Source: an uncultured Mollicutes bacterium
GTDB taxonomy: Bacteria > Bacillota_I > Bacilli_A > RFN20 > CAG-826
Length of the DNA stretch: 19,777 nucleotides
NCBI GenBank assembly: GCA_937893635.1
Contig: CALBGF010000001.1
Location: 1-19,777, forward strand
Direction of reading: 5' to 3'
The stretch's first letter is position 1, and the number at the start of each line of letters is the position of its first letter. A program made the position numbers and the translations under genes. Under the pieces are notes generated by a model. That model saw only the letters and a list, made by a program, of their open reading frames with translations, made no database searches and was not told the origin of the DNA. Shown piece after piece: positions 1-7,875 of the stretch.

Positions 1-662
1 TTCATAAAAGTATCCCATGCTTCTTTAAAATCATCTGTACGATTTTTATTGAAATACGCTAATTCTTTAGCATTATAAACATTAAAGCCATCGATAACAT
101 CAACATCAAAGGATTTTTTATAACTGCTAACACTTGCTGTGTCTTGAATATTAGGAGTAACATTTATTCTAAAAGATTTTCCAATTGCATTTTCACTAAA
201 ATTTATTTTTGCAGATTTACTATCAACATTATCAGTATATCGCTCAATATTAACTGGACTACTTATTCCATTTTTTATTTCTTCTAATGAAATAGTAAAA
301 GAATAATTTTTCTCTGTAATCTCTAAAGCAATTTCATCTGAAACTGGTTTATGCTTATCAGTATCAAGAAATTTTAACTTTGGTCGAACATCAAAATAAT
401 TATCATCTCCAACTAAATAGTTATTAGTTAAATTCATAAAATTATTATTTTCGGTTTTATTTTTATTGTTACTGAATTTTGTAAAACTTTCTTTTTGTTC
501 AACGCCAGTTAAAACATAATTGCCTAAACCAGAAGTGCTATTTGATGTTTGATTCGATACACTTCCTGAATTATCACTGCCTGAGTTATCACAACTTGCA
601 ATTCCGCCCATTACACCGAATAAAGTAGTCGAAATAGCTAAAATTTTAAACTTGTTTTTCAT
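1..662 (-). CDS. Exported lipoprotein, C-terminus outside window (partial)
   Basis: The 220 visible residues start with a classic lipoprotein signal: charged MKNKFK, a hydrophobic stretch, and a lipobox I-A-S-C with the lipidated cysteine at residue 24, followed by a Ser/Asn/Gly-rich tether. The start is supported by AAGGAG seven bases upstream. Residues ~60-165 look like an Ig-like beta domain (alternating hydrophobic residues, ending V-D-V-I), and a new domain opens with DGFNVYNAKELAYF, which continues past the window edge. The gene lies 12 bases after the small membrane protein and is the fourth gene of the ABC exporter operon, so it may act as an extracytoplasmic partner of that exporter. 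The function of the missing part cannot be seen. The lipoprotein call is firm; a role in transport is inference from position. Confidence 0.85.
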   Translation of the reverse strand, partial: MKNKFKILAISTTLFGVMGGIASCDNSGSDNSGSVSNQTSNSTSGLGNYVLTGVEQKESFTKFSNNKNKTENNNFMNLTNNYLVGDDNYFDVRPKLKFLDTDKHKPVSDEIALEITEKNYSFTISLEEIKNGISSPVNIERYTDNVDSKSAKINFSENAIGKSFRINVTPNIQDTASVSSYKKSFDVDVIDGFNVYNAKELAYFNKNRTDDFKEAWDTFM

Positions 663-674
663 TTTTTTCTCCTT

Positions 675-1115
675 TTAATAACACAATAAATTAATCTTTT
701 TTTCTAGATTTTTTCCATCTGTAGATTGCACATAAATATCTAATGAATATTTTTCGTTAAACTGAACAATTAAACTATTATCATCGTTAGAAGTAGTTAA
801 ACTAATAGTTTCTGGTGTATCTTCAGCTACATAATATCTTACACGAGTATTTGTGGCATCTACTGGCATTACTTGACTTTGAATACCTATTTTTATTTCT
901 TCACTATATGGAAGATAATAAAAATAATCATAATTGCCTATATCTTCTGTCTCAAAAACTGCATCTTTTATTGAAGTAATAGTACATACAATATCTTCAA
1001 CGTATTTGACTTCATCAAAAATTCGCATTTTTATACCCATAACTCCAACTATAACGACAGATATAATATAAACTAATCCAACTAATAAGACAACCGATTT
1101 TTTCAAGATAATCAC
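675..1115 (-). CDS. Small single-pass membrane protein of the ABC exporter operon
   Basis: This protein of about 146 residues belongs to no family I recognise. Residues ~5-28 form one strongly hydrophobic helix after two lysines, so it is an uncleaved signal-anchor or signal peptide. The remaining ~115 residues are hydrophilic, beta-rich and probably outside the cell. The start is ambiguous. A GTG at 1113-1115 overlaps the permease TAG by one base (TAGTG, typical of coupled translation) but has almost no space after AAGG. A TTG at 1104-1106 sits six bases after AAGGTAGTGA, a near-consensus Shine-Dalgarno, and would give a protein beginning MKKSVVLL. The outer start is listed. Overlap with the permease and the 12-base gap to the lipoprotein argue that it serves the exporter. 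Confidence 0.75.
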   Translation of the reverse strand: MIILKKSVVLLVGLVYIISVVIVGVMGIKMRIFDEVKYVEDIVCTITSIKDAVFETEDIGNYDYFYYLPYSEEIKIGIQSQVMPVDATNTRVRYYVAEDTPETISLTTSNDDNSLIVQFNEKYSLDIYVQSTDGKNLEKKINLLCY

Positions 1116-2788
1116 TACCTTTCATAATAATATGCTTTTATTTTCAATAAAAACATCATTAAAGAAAAGCCAAATAAGGCCGTTGAAATCAATAGAATTT
1201 TTACTGCTGCCAAAACAAATGCCCCAGTTTCTAAATTAGATTCATTAAATAAAGCAAAAGAAATAAAAGCAATAGCAAAAGAAATTATAAATCCTACAAT
1301 TGTTGATTTGTTTTCATTAGGATTTGATATTTCTTCTCCTACTGTAGCGTATTGTTCATTTTGCGGATTCATAATATCTAAAGTTGCACTATAAAAAATA
1401 TGACCATATTGGATTAATAAAATAGATAATGCTAAAAACAAAGCTACTAATAGTTCCATATGTGAAAATTTTGCAAAAATTAAAACTGAAATTGTAATAG
1501 AAGGCACTGAAAATAATAAATTAAATAACAATTTAGATATAAGTGGCGTTAACGGATTTATTGGCTTAGTTTTCTTTATATATCCAGCACGTCCTTCTTT
1601 ACTATATAATGTTGCTATCATGCTATTACTAGCAAGTAATGGTAATAATATTAACAAAATATTAAAAGCATATGTCATGATAACGCCGCTAAGTTTAGTA
1701 TTCATTGCCGCAAATAAGTTGTTAAGCAACAATATCAATATTGGTGTAATAATATATACAGATATATAATTTCCTGAAAATTCAATTGTTCTAAAATTGA
1801 TTTTAAATTCTTTATTTACAAACGATATAAATGGTTTATGGACCGTATTTTCAATTTCTTTATCGATTAAATTTTTATCAAATTCAAATGATTTTGTAAG
1901 CATGTTAAAGAAAATAGGTTTAATTACCAAATAAGATAAAGCGATTAATAAAATTATCAAAGCTACAATAACTAACATTGCTAATAAGGTATTTAAGTCC
2001 ATATAATAATTTAAACTACTGGAATGGTAAGAACCTGTTATTACATAAACCAAATAACATATTGGACCAACTTGATTTTTAAATATTCTGAAGAAATTAC
2101 TAATTGCTTGCCTAATGGCAGGCCATTGATGTATTAAATCAATATTTTCTGGTATTAAGTCAATTAAGAATACCGCTAAAAAGATTGCTAATCCAATAAA
2201 TATTAAAACCATTACAGCTTCTATAATTGGATATTTTTTAAAGAGTCGACCAATATATAATACTGGTATTGATAAAAAGGAAGCAACTAAAACAGGCAAT
2301 AGAATAATAAACAATAATGGTAACCACATCCAGAAAAATGGAACAATAGTAATTCTTCCAATATTAAAAGTACAAATTAAAAATGCCAACGTTACTGGTA
2401 TTAATAAGCTAAAACTCTTCTTTATTTCATATACATAATAAACTATTAATTTAGAAAAAAACAAAACACCGCTAGATACAGGAAATGTAGTTAAAACCTT
2501 ATTATCATCAGCATAGTAAAGACTTTTCACTAATCCTGATGTACATGAAATTATCGAAAGTAACAACATAATACAATAAAAAATTATCATAATATCGATT
2601 ATTTCTGATGCATAAAACAAGCCGAAAACACGAGCATAATTTAATACCAAGCTTGCGATAACAGTAATTATCAAAAACTTCACAATACTTAACACTATTG
2701 TTTGAATACGTTTTTTCTTATCTTTCAACCAACTGAAATCAAGCTTGTCTCTTATTTGCATTAAAACTAGAGCTTTTAATTTTTTCAT
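1115..2788 (-). CDS. ABC-2-type exporter permease (557 aa, about 12 membrane helices)
   Basis: This is the membrane subunit of an ABC exporter. A short cytoplasmic N-terminus (residues 1-30, rich in Lys/Arg) is followed by hydrophobic segments near 31-51, 62-84, 127-180, 190-212, 267-289, 341-362, 370-388, 416-440, 446-468, 497-515 and 521-548. The cytoplasmic loop at 395-415 (YSKEGRAGYIKKTKPINP) resembles the conserved loop of large two-fold ABC-2-type exporter proteins, which carry ~12 helices in one chain. The ATG lies one base after the stop of the ATPase fusion gene, with AGAGGAAAAG inside that gene as Shine-Dalgarno, so the two are translationally coupled and should assemble. The substrate cannot be read from the sequence. 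Confidence 0.85.
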   Translation of the reverse strand: MKKLKALVLMQIRDKLDFSWLKDKKKRIQTIVLSIVKFLIITVIASLVLNYARVFGLFYASEIIDIMIIFYCIMLLLSIISCTSGLVKSLYYADDNKVLTTFPVSSGVLFFSKLIVYYVYEIKKSFSLLIPVTLAFLICTFNIGRITIVPFFWMWLPLLFIILLPVLVASFLSIPVLYIGRLFKKYPIIEAVMVLIFIGLAIFLAVFLIDLIPENIDLIHQWPAIRQAISNFFRIFKNQVGPICYLVYVITGSYHSSSLNYYMDLNTLLAMLVIVALIILLIALSYLVIKPIFFNMLTKSFEFDKNLIDKEIENTVHKPFISFVNKEFKINFRTIEFSGNYISVYIITPILILLLNNLFAAMNTKLSGVIMTYAFNILLILLPLLASNSMIATLYSKEGRAGYIKKTKPINPLTPLISKLLFNLLFSVPSITISVLIFAKFSHMELLVALFLALSILLIQYGHIFYSATLDIMNPQNEQYATVGEEISNPNENKSTIVGFIISFAIAFISFALFNESNLETGAFVLAAVKILLISTALFGFSLMMFLLKIKAYYYER

Positions 2789-2789
2789 T

Positions 2790-5312
2790 TTACTTTTCCT
2801 CTAGTTTCTCGCCAATTGTTTCAAGATAAAACTCTTCAAGCGATTTTCCACTTTGCTCAATTTCATCTACTGTTTTAACACATAAAATTTTACCTTTTTT
2901 AATTATTGCTATTCTTTGGCATAATTTTTCAACAATATCAATAATATGTGAACTAAAGAAAACAATATTTCCTTCCGCGGCATGTTGTTTCATACATTCT
3001 TTAACTTGGAAAATGCTTGTTGGATCTAACCCTGTTAAAGGTTCATCAAGAATCCAAACTTTAGGGTTATGAACTAAAGCAGCCATAATAGTAATTTTTT
3101 GTTTCATACCATGTGAATATGTTTTAATCTTATTATCAATAGAACTTTCTAATTGGAATAACTTAATATATTTATTTAATCTTTCATCGCGGTCTTCTTT
3201 TGATACTTCATAAATATCCGCTATATAGTTTAGGTATTCCCTACCAGTTAATTTCTCGTATAACGCATAATGATCTGGTACGAATCCTATTAAACTTTTA
3301 GCTTGAACAGGTTGTTTTGCACAATCAAATCCGCATATTTCAATATTACCTTCAGTAATAGGTTGAATACCAACTGTGCTTTTAATAATAGTAGATTTAC
3401 CAGCACCATTAGGTCCTAAGAATCCAAATATTTCTCCGCCATAAACTTCAAGATTAGCATCCCTAACAGCATATACTTTACTTGAAGCATATTTTTTAGA
3501 AAAATGTTTTAATTCGAATTTTACTCCAGCATCTTTATCCATAGGTTCATCTAAGCTCCTTCCGTTAAGCGCAGATTTAAGCGCTAATTGATCTACTTTA
3601 ATTGCTTTTAATTTTGTCATTAATTCATAATGTGAATCAGCAATATTAAATCCTAATTCATATACAAACCAAACCGCTATACCTAATAACACATATACAA
3701 TGAAGAACGCTAATTGATATGGTGGGTGGAATGTTAAAGTATATTTTCCTACTTTAAACGAAGCCGTAATATTAAATAAGTTTTCTGCCCAAGTACCTAA
3801 TTTATCAGCAATAAAATCAGAGTTAATAAAGAAGTAATCTACTTTGTGTCCCATTGCGGAAAATAACACATTCATAAATAAAGCAATTACGAAATACCCA
3901 AAGAACCACGCCATTGAATAATAGAATTGTTTTAATTTTGGCCTTTGGAATTGTTTTAAAGCCACACATAATAATGGCATTCCAAATGCAATTGTATGAT
4001 TATACCAGAATTGGAATATTGTTGGATCCATAGCATTTAGCAAATCTGAGTAATTTGGCATTAACATTGCAAGTAATGCGCCTAACACATTAATAAAATA
4101 TGTGAAATAGAATAATCTTTTTGGTTTAAATATTAAGCATATTGGCATTAAAAACATCGCGGTATTACATAAATGGAATGGCCAAGACCATGGTTCTAAT
4201 AATGAATCATACTTATAAAAAGCCATGAATCCAATTAATGTACCTAGTGATACAATATTTAATGCAAAATGAATAACATCTTTATGTTTGTTTCTAAGTC
4301 CAAAATACATTCCAAATGGGAAAATTAAAACTGTAACATATAAAACCAATCGATGAGCAAAATTAATGTCCATAATATGAATCAATGAACTTATTTCACC
4401 AAAAACACTACGCATAAAATATGGCGGTAATGTGGCAATATTAATTAGTAAAAATGAAATTATTATTGTTAAAATATCTTTCTTTGTTACTTTTCTTAAT
4501 GAATCATATTTATTATATTTCATTTCTTCAACTAGTTCTCTTTCGAAAACATTAATCAAAATATGTTTATTAATTTCTCCATCATTAGCATTGATAGTAA
4601 TAACAGCTTTACCTTTTTTATTAGCTTTTATTTTCATATCCCCATCATTTTTTTCTTCAAAACTAATAATATTTGGATTACTGCTTGTACAGACAAGGTT
4701 TTTAAGTTCAAAGTTTCTTGGTAAAAATCTTGATTTAACACTTAAATTAGAGCCAAGTGCTAAAAGCGTTGGATCTTTTTCTTTGAGTCCACGAGCAAAA
4801 GCATTTTTAAACCAATAATAAACAGATAACGCTAATCCAAGTCCAATTTCAATTGGATAAAGGATAGATAATAATGATACTTTTCCTAATTCATTATAAA
4901 AGCCAAATCCTTGTGACATAAAAAGGATTTGTTCCATAAAGCCACCGCATAAAACAAAAATTGGTAAAGCCACAAACTTAACCAAATATTTCATTGTTCT
5001 AAAATGGTAAAAAGGGCGCATTGTTACAAGCAAAATAGCGGTTATTTCAAACCAAATAAGGAAATCCGCTATTACACCTAGAGTGGGATTAATTATTGGA
5101 TTTATAGCCGTTGTGATATTGATAAATTTGCTTGTATCGCCAAAAATTTGTACATCTTTAAAGCACATAAAACGCACAATAAAAATCACTATTAACAAAC
5201 CAGTTAATATCTTACCAACTATTAAGTTTTGCTTATCTGGAAATAAGAAATGCACAAGCAATGCTATTCCACCAAACACTATCAAACTAATTGCAACTAA
5301 TAAATAAGACAT
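2790..5312 (-). CDS. YwaF-like membrane domain with Ig-like insert fused to ABC ATPase (840 aa)
   Basis: This is the ATPase subunit for the following permease, with a large membrane domain ahead of it. Residues 1-170 hold about five helices. Residues ~190-257 form a soluble insert resembling a bacterial Ig-like (Big2-type) fold (CTSSNPNIISFEE...IKANKKGKAVITINA). Residues 278-556 hold about seven more helices with the PFHLCN motif (His380, Cys382) and a later YNHT, as in the YwaF/TIGR02206/TMEM164 family. Residues 598-840 are a complete ABC ATPase: Walker A GPNGAGKST at 633-641, signature YSHGMKQ at ~732, Walker B VWILDEP at ~752 and switch His in SSH at ~790. The start is the ATG at 5310-5312, preceded by GGAGG five bases upstream. 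An ATG at 5322-5324 lies inside that ribosome site and is not used. Membrane-domain function is unknown. Confidence 0.88.
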   Translation of the reverse strand: MSYLLVAISLIVFGGIALLVHFLFPDKQNLIVGKILTGLLIVIFIVRFMCFKDVQIFGDTSKFINITTAINPIINPTLGVIADFLIWFEITAILLVTMRPFYHFRTMKYLVKFVALPIFVLCGGFMEQILFMSQGFGFYNELGKVSLLSILYPIEIGLGLALSVYYWFKNAFARGLKEKDPTLLALGSNLSVKSRFLPRNFELKNLVCTSSNPNIISFEEKNDGDMKIKANKKGKAVITINANDGEINKHILINVFERELVEEMKYNKYDSLRKVTKKDILTIIISFLLINIATLPPYFMRSVFGEISSLIHIMDINFAHRLVLYVTVLIFPFGMYFGLRNKHKDVIHFALNIVSLGTLIGFMAFYKYDSLLEPWSWPFHLCNTAMFLMPICLIFKPKRLFYFTYFINVLGALLAMLMPNYSDLLNAMDPTIFQFWYNHTIAFGMPLLCVALKQFQRPKLKQFYYSMAWFFGYFVIALFMNVLFSAMGHKVDYFFINSDFIADKLGTWAENLFNITASFKVGKYTLTFHPPYQLAFFIVYVLLGIAVWFVYELGFNIADSHYELMTKLKAIKVDQLALKSALNGRSLDEPMDKDAGVKFELKHFSKKYASSKVYAVRDANLEVYGGEIFGFLGPNGAGKSTIIKSTVGIQPITEGNIEICGFDCAKQPVQAKSLIGFVPDHYALYEKLTGREYLNYIADIYEVSKEDRDERLNKYIKLFQLESSIDNKIKTYSHGMKQKITIMAALVHNPKVWILDEPLTGLDPTSIFQVKECMKQHAAEGNIVFFSSHIIDIVEKLCQRIAIIKKGKILCVKTVDEIEQSGKSLEEFYLETIGEKLEEK

Positions 5313-5326
5313 AGTTACCTCCATAA

Positions 5327-5345
5327 AATAGACTTATAGTCTATT
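5327..5345 (-). promoter_or_regulatory. Perfect inverted repeat, candidate operator of the exporter operon
   Basis: AATAGAC-TATAA-GTCTATT (minus strand) has perfect 7-base arms around a 5-base centre. It lies between the promoter -10 (5362-5367) and the ribosome site of the fusion gene (GGAGG at 5317-5321), about 10-30 bases after the expected transcription start. That is a classic repressor position. In RNA it would form a small hairpin just ahead of the ribosome site. Which protein binds is unknown; GntR-family repressors often control such ABC operons in Bacilli. Confidence 0.5.
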
Positions 5346-5361
5346 GCTTGAAGTCCTAATT

Positions 5362-5389
5362 ATTCTAACATAATTTATTTTTAAGTCAA
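5362..5389 (-). promoter_or_regulatory. Sigma-A-type promoter of the ABC exporter operon
   Basis: On the minus strand TTGACT (5384-5389) is followed by a 16-base spacer and TAGAAT (5362-5367). The spacer ends in TATGT, giving an extended -10 (TATGTTAGAAT). Transcription would start near 5355 and give a leader of about 43 bases that contains the inverted repeat and the ribosome site of the fusion gene. Confidence 0.65.
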
Positions 5390-5441
5390 CAAAGCATAAA
5401 TTATCAATATGTCAAGTTAAACAAATTACCTACAAAAGTTG

Positions 5442-5511
5442 AAAAAAGCACACGAGTATTTTAGGGCCCTTTTTTAGCAATTAATAAGAGCCCATTTATA
5501 ATCGTGTGCTT
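5442..5511 (-). terminator. Rho-independent terminator after the surface-protein operon
   Basis: Read on the minus strand just after the stop at 5544, AAGCACACGA (5502-5511) pairs perfectly with TCGTGTGCTT (5446-5455), and the second arm runs into a T tract (rc of 5442-5447). Between the arms a second stem, GGGCTC with GGGCCC (one G-U pair), can form. The whole is a long two-part hairpin followed by T's. It separates this operon from the ABC exporter promoter at 5362-5389. Confidence 0.85.
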
Positions 5512-5528
5512 TTTATAATCGTGTGCTT
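5495..5528 (-). repeat. Perfect tandem 17-bp duplication of the terminator arm
   Basis: Positions 5495-5511 and 5512-5528 are identical (plus strand TTTATAATCGTGTGCTT twice, no gap). Each copy contains the upstream arm of the terminator, so either copy can pair with the single downstream arm at 5446-5455. This looks like a recent slippage-type duplication. Confidence 0.9.
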
Positions 5529-5543
5529 AATAAATGATTATTT

Positions 5544-7733
5544 CTAAGCTTTAACTATTCTTAAAATTGGGATAGACCAAGACGGACTTGCATTCACACA
5601 CATTAATGTGTATTTTACGCCATTAAGTTCAATAACTGTATCTTCCATATTATTACCATTAACATCACCATTATTATTGCCATAATTACTTCCATTAACT
5701 TTTAAATGTGGGAAGAAATTCTTAACTTCAGATGTAGCCTCTATTAGATTTGTTACATCAATCTTAATAGTGTATAAATCGTAATTGTCATCATAAGTTT
5801 CTTTTGTTATTGATTGGCGTGATTTATCAGCAAAATCGATATAAATGACATCAGTCGATGCTTCAAATCCAAAGCCTTTATATTTAAGAATATAGTATAC
5901 ATGTTCATTTTCTAAAGTAAGATCAAATTCAACTTTTCCTTTAGCATATTCTAAAAATTTATCATTAACTTCTAATGTTCTAATTCCCCAAACTGCACCT
6001 ACTGTGTAGACTTTTCTATCTAATACAGCATTATTTTGTAATACTTTTACAGAAGATGATACATTAGCACTATCCTTGTGATTGAAATAAACCTTACCGC
6101 CATCACCAGTACCATTTAATATTTCAGCATTTGTCACATTAATCTTTACTTCAAATGTATGATTGTTTTCATCAATAGAAACTGTTTGCTTACCATCATC
6201 AAGATTTTTAGTTGCACCTTGCGCTTTTAAATCAAATGCAGGGAAAGTATCATTGTTGGTATATGCATAAGATTTACCACTAATAAAATAGAAAACTTGG
6301 TTTGCACCATTAACTTCTTCAACTTTAACACCAACACCTTCGATGTCTAAATTTAAATATCTTTCAACTTTTAAAGAAGCCATATTATATCTATTAACAA
6401 TTGAATATTTTGTTATTCCAAGAACAACCGTAGCATTATCCGTATCAACAGATTTATAAAGCAAATCAGAATCACCATTTCCTGCATGGCTACCATTAAC
6501 ATTATAACCTATACCATTAACAAAGAAATGTGGCATACCTTGTTCAGATTCTAAAGACATAAGTGCTACATCTGTAACATCAATAGAAACTTCAAAAATA
6601 TTTGTTTCACTATCTTTTGTTACTTTGTATGTGCCTTTTTTAGCATAGTCGCTTCCTGAAACCATGATATCTAAACGAAGTTGATCATAACTATATCCAG
6701 TTGCGTATCCAGAAACATAATATAAAACTCGTTCATCAACAGTCTTAAGTCCTATTTTTTGTAATTCGAATGATTTTGTCGCATTAGTAACACTTAATAC
6801 TGGCATATTCCATGTAGAATTCTCTCCAGTTGTACAAACAATAGCGTAATTCTTATCTCCTAGTGAGACAGATTTTCCATTACTAGATTGATCACTATCT
6901 TTAATATCAGACTTTTTACCTTTTATAGAAATATGCGGAAATAAGAATGTTTCATCTGTTGGTATCTCAGTTACATCTGTTAAAATTTTGAAAGTATTAT
7001 TAACATAATCAATTGTCACTGTTTGATTGCCTAATGCATAATCCTTACCATTTCCATATAAATCATGCGAAATATCACTTTCTTCATAACCAAAGCAACT
7101 TCCTGTTACTACATAATAAACTCTGCTATTGATAACTTCGACATTAAACAATTCGCATTTTAAATAACGATCTTCATTTAAAAGAGTATCTAAAGAAGTT
7201 GTACGTGTAATAGTTGTCTCACCATTAACACTTAACTCAACAGTAATATCTTTTTCTTTATATATACTGCTTTTTGCAAATTTAATAGTATAACAACTCC
7301 AATAATAATTACCCGCAAATTGAGTATCCGTTGATAGCTCGCTTCCGTCATAATAATTAACTTCACCATTCGCAGAAATTCCTTTATAAAGAGTATAAGA
7401 ATATATTACATTATCATCAATTCCCGCTACGACCCTTTTATAACTAAGTGAAGTAACATCGCCTTTTATCGCGGTGGCAAATCTTAAATAATAAGAACCA
7501 TCATTCTTATCAAAAGCATATTGAGTATACATAATTGAACAATCTAATGCTGAATCAACATTACGTGCTTTTACATTAACTTTTTCAATACCGCTTTTTT
7601 CATTTAAATAATCTTCAGTTGATTCAACAAAGTCTTTTGTTAAATCATTAGGGATATCATCTTTATTAATTAAACTACTTATAAAAGTGAGAGATAATAA
7701 ACCTATAATTGGAAAAACAATTTTCTTTTTCAT
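5544..7733 (-). CDS. Exported protein with four ~130-residue repeats (729 aa)
   Basis: The start is the ATG at 7731-7733 with GAGGA eight bases upstream; upstream in-frame ATGs lie in the body of the 44-residue peptide gene. The N-terminus (MKKKIVFPIIGLLSLTFISSL) is a signal peptide without a lipobox. Residues ~45-185 form a first beta domain with a pattern YYLRFATAIKGD...YKRV. Residues ~187-729 contain four related repeats (about 187-318, 319-459, 459-592, 593-729), each with VYYV/I..G...GY, then a strand pair ending DVT or NVT, then FPH or PHF, VNG-type loops, and a closing W.(M/I)P.L.V-like strand that is weaker in repeats 2 and 3. There is no LPxTG, SLH or transmembrane anchor, so it is probably released or held by another surface protein. 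No enzyme motif is visible. Carbohydrate or matrix binding is inference from its GH3 neighbour. Confidence 0.85.
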   Translation of the reverse strand: MKKKIVFPIIGLLSLTFISSLINKDDIPNDLTKDFVESTEDYLNEKSGIEKVNVKARNVDSALDCSIMYTQYAFDKNDGSYYLRFATAIKGDVTSLSYKRVVAGIDDNVIYSYTLYKGISANGEVNYYDGSELSTDTQFAGNYYWSCYTIKFAKSSIYKEKDITVELSVNGETTITRTTSLDTLLNEDRYLKCELFNVEVINSRVYYVVTGSCFGYEESDISHDLYGNGKDYALGNQTVTIDYVNNTFKILTDVTEIPTDETFLFPHISIKGKKSDIKDSDQSSNGKSVSLGDKNYAIVCTTGENSTWNMPVLSVTNATKSFELQKIGLKTVDERVLYYVSGYATGYSYDQLRLDIMVSGSDYAKKGTYKVTKDSETNIFEVSIDVTDVALMSLESEQGMPHFFVNGIGYNVNGSHAGNGDSDLLYKSVDTDNATVVLGITKYSIVNRYNMASLKVERYLNLDIEGVGVKVEEVNGANQVFYFISGKSYAYTNNDTFPAFDLKAQGATKNLDDGKQTVSIDENNHTFEVKINVTNAEILNGTGDGGKVYFNHKDSANVSSSVKVLQNNAVLDRKVYTVGAVWGIRTLEVNDKFLEYAKGKVEFDLTLENEHVYYILKYKGFGFEASTDVIYIDFADKSRQSITKETYDDNYDLYTIKIDVTNLIEATSEVKNFFPHLKVNGSNYGNNNGDVNGNNMEDTVIELNGVKYTLMCVNASPSWSIPILRIVKA

Positions 7734-7734
7734 A

Positions 7735-7869
7735 TTATAATTCCTCATCATAATTTCCGGTAATTTCATTATTACCATCAATTCTTTCTATATTTGAAGT
7801 TAAAACTATATCTTCTAATACAACATCTTCTAATCTAACATTGGGTTGTTTATATTCTTTCTTTTCCAT
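7735..7869 (-). CDS. 44-residue acidic peptide between GH3 and repeat protein
   Basis: This short gene begins at ATG 7867-7869 with AAAGGA ten bases upstream (inside the end of the GH3 gene) and ends with TAA one base before the ATG of the repeat protein. It encodes a soluble peptide: MEKKEYKQPNVRL at the start, then a near-tandem LEDVV-LEDIV (residues 13-22), LTSN, and a polar acidic tail ending YDEEL. It has 12 acidic and 5 basic residues, no cysteine and no signal peptide. The layout (basic-Tyr-x-x-Pro start, an acidic-hydrophobic patch, then T-S) resembles short orphan peptides I recall from gut Firmicutes, whose role is not established. Good ribosome site, snug spacing to both neighbours and an open frame support translation. 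A precursor or signalling peptide is one possibility; a translational coupler is another. Confidence 0.65.
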   Translation of the reverse strand: MEKKEYKQPNVRLEDVVLEDIVLTSNIERIDGNNEITGNYDEEL

Positions 7870-7875
7870 AGTTAA

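Noticed and set aside
4432..4818. Plus-strand open frame of 128 codons
   Set aside because: It lies antisense inside the ABC fusion gene, has no ribosome site, and its composition mirrors the opposite strand.
5083..5307. Plus-strand open frame of 74 codons
   Set aside because: Antisense shadow of the first membrane helices of the ABC fusion gene.
5313..5324. Longer start of the ABC fusion gene (four extra residues)
   Set aside because: That ATG is the first part of ATGGAGG, the ribosome site of the real start at 5312.
5494..5528. Start of a CRISPR or other repeat array
   Set aside because: Only two adjacent copies with no spacer; explained as a duplicated terminator arm.
7734..7781. Longer start of the repeat protein (16 extra residues)
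   Set aside because: It would overlap the 44-residue peptide gene and bury the signal peptide; GAGGA points to the ATG at 7731-7733.
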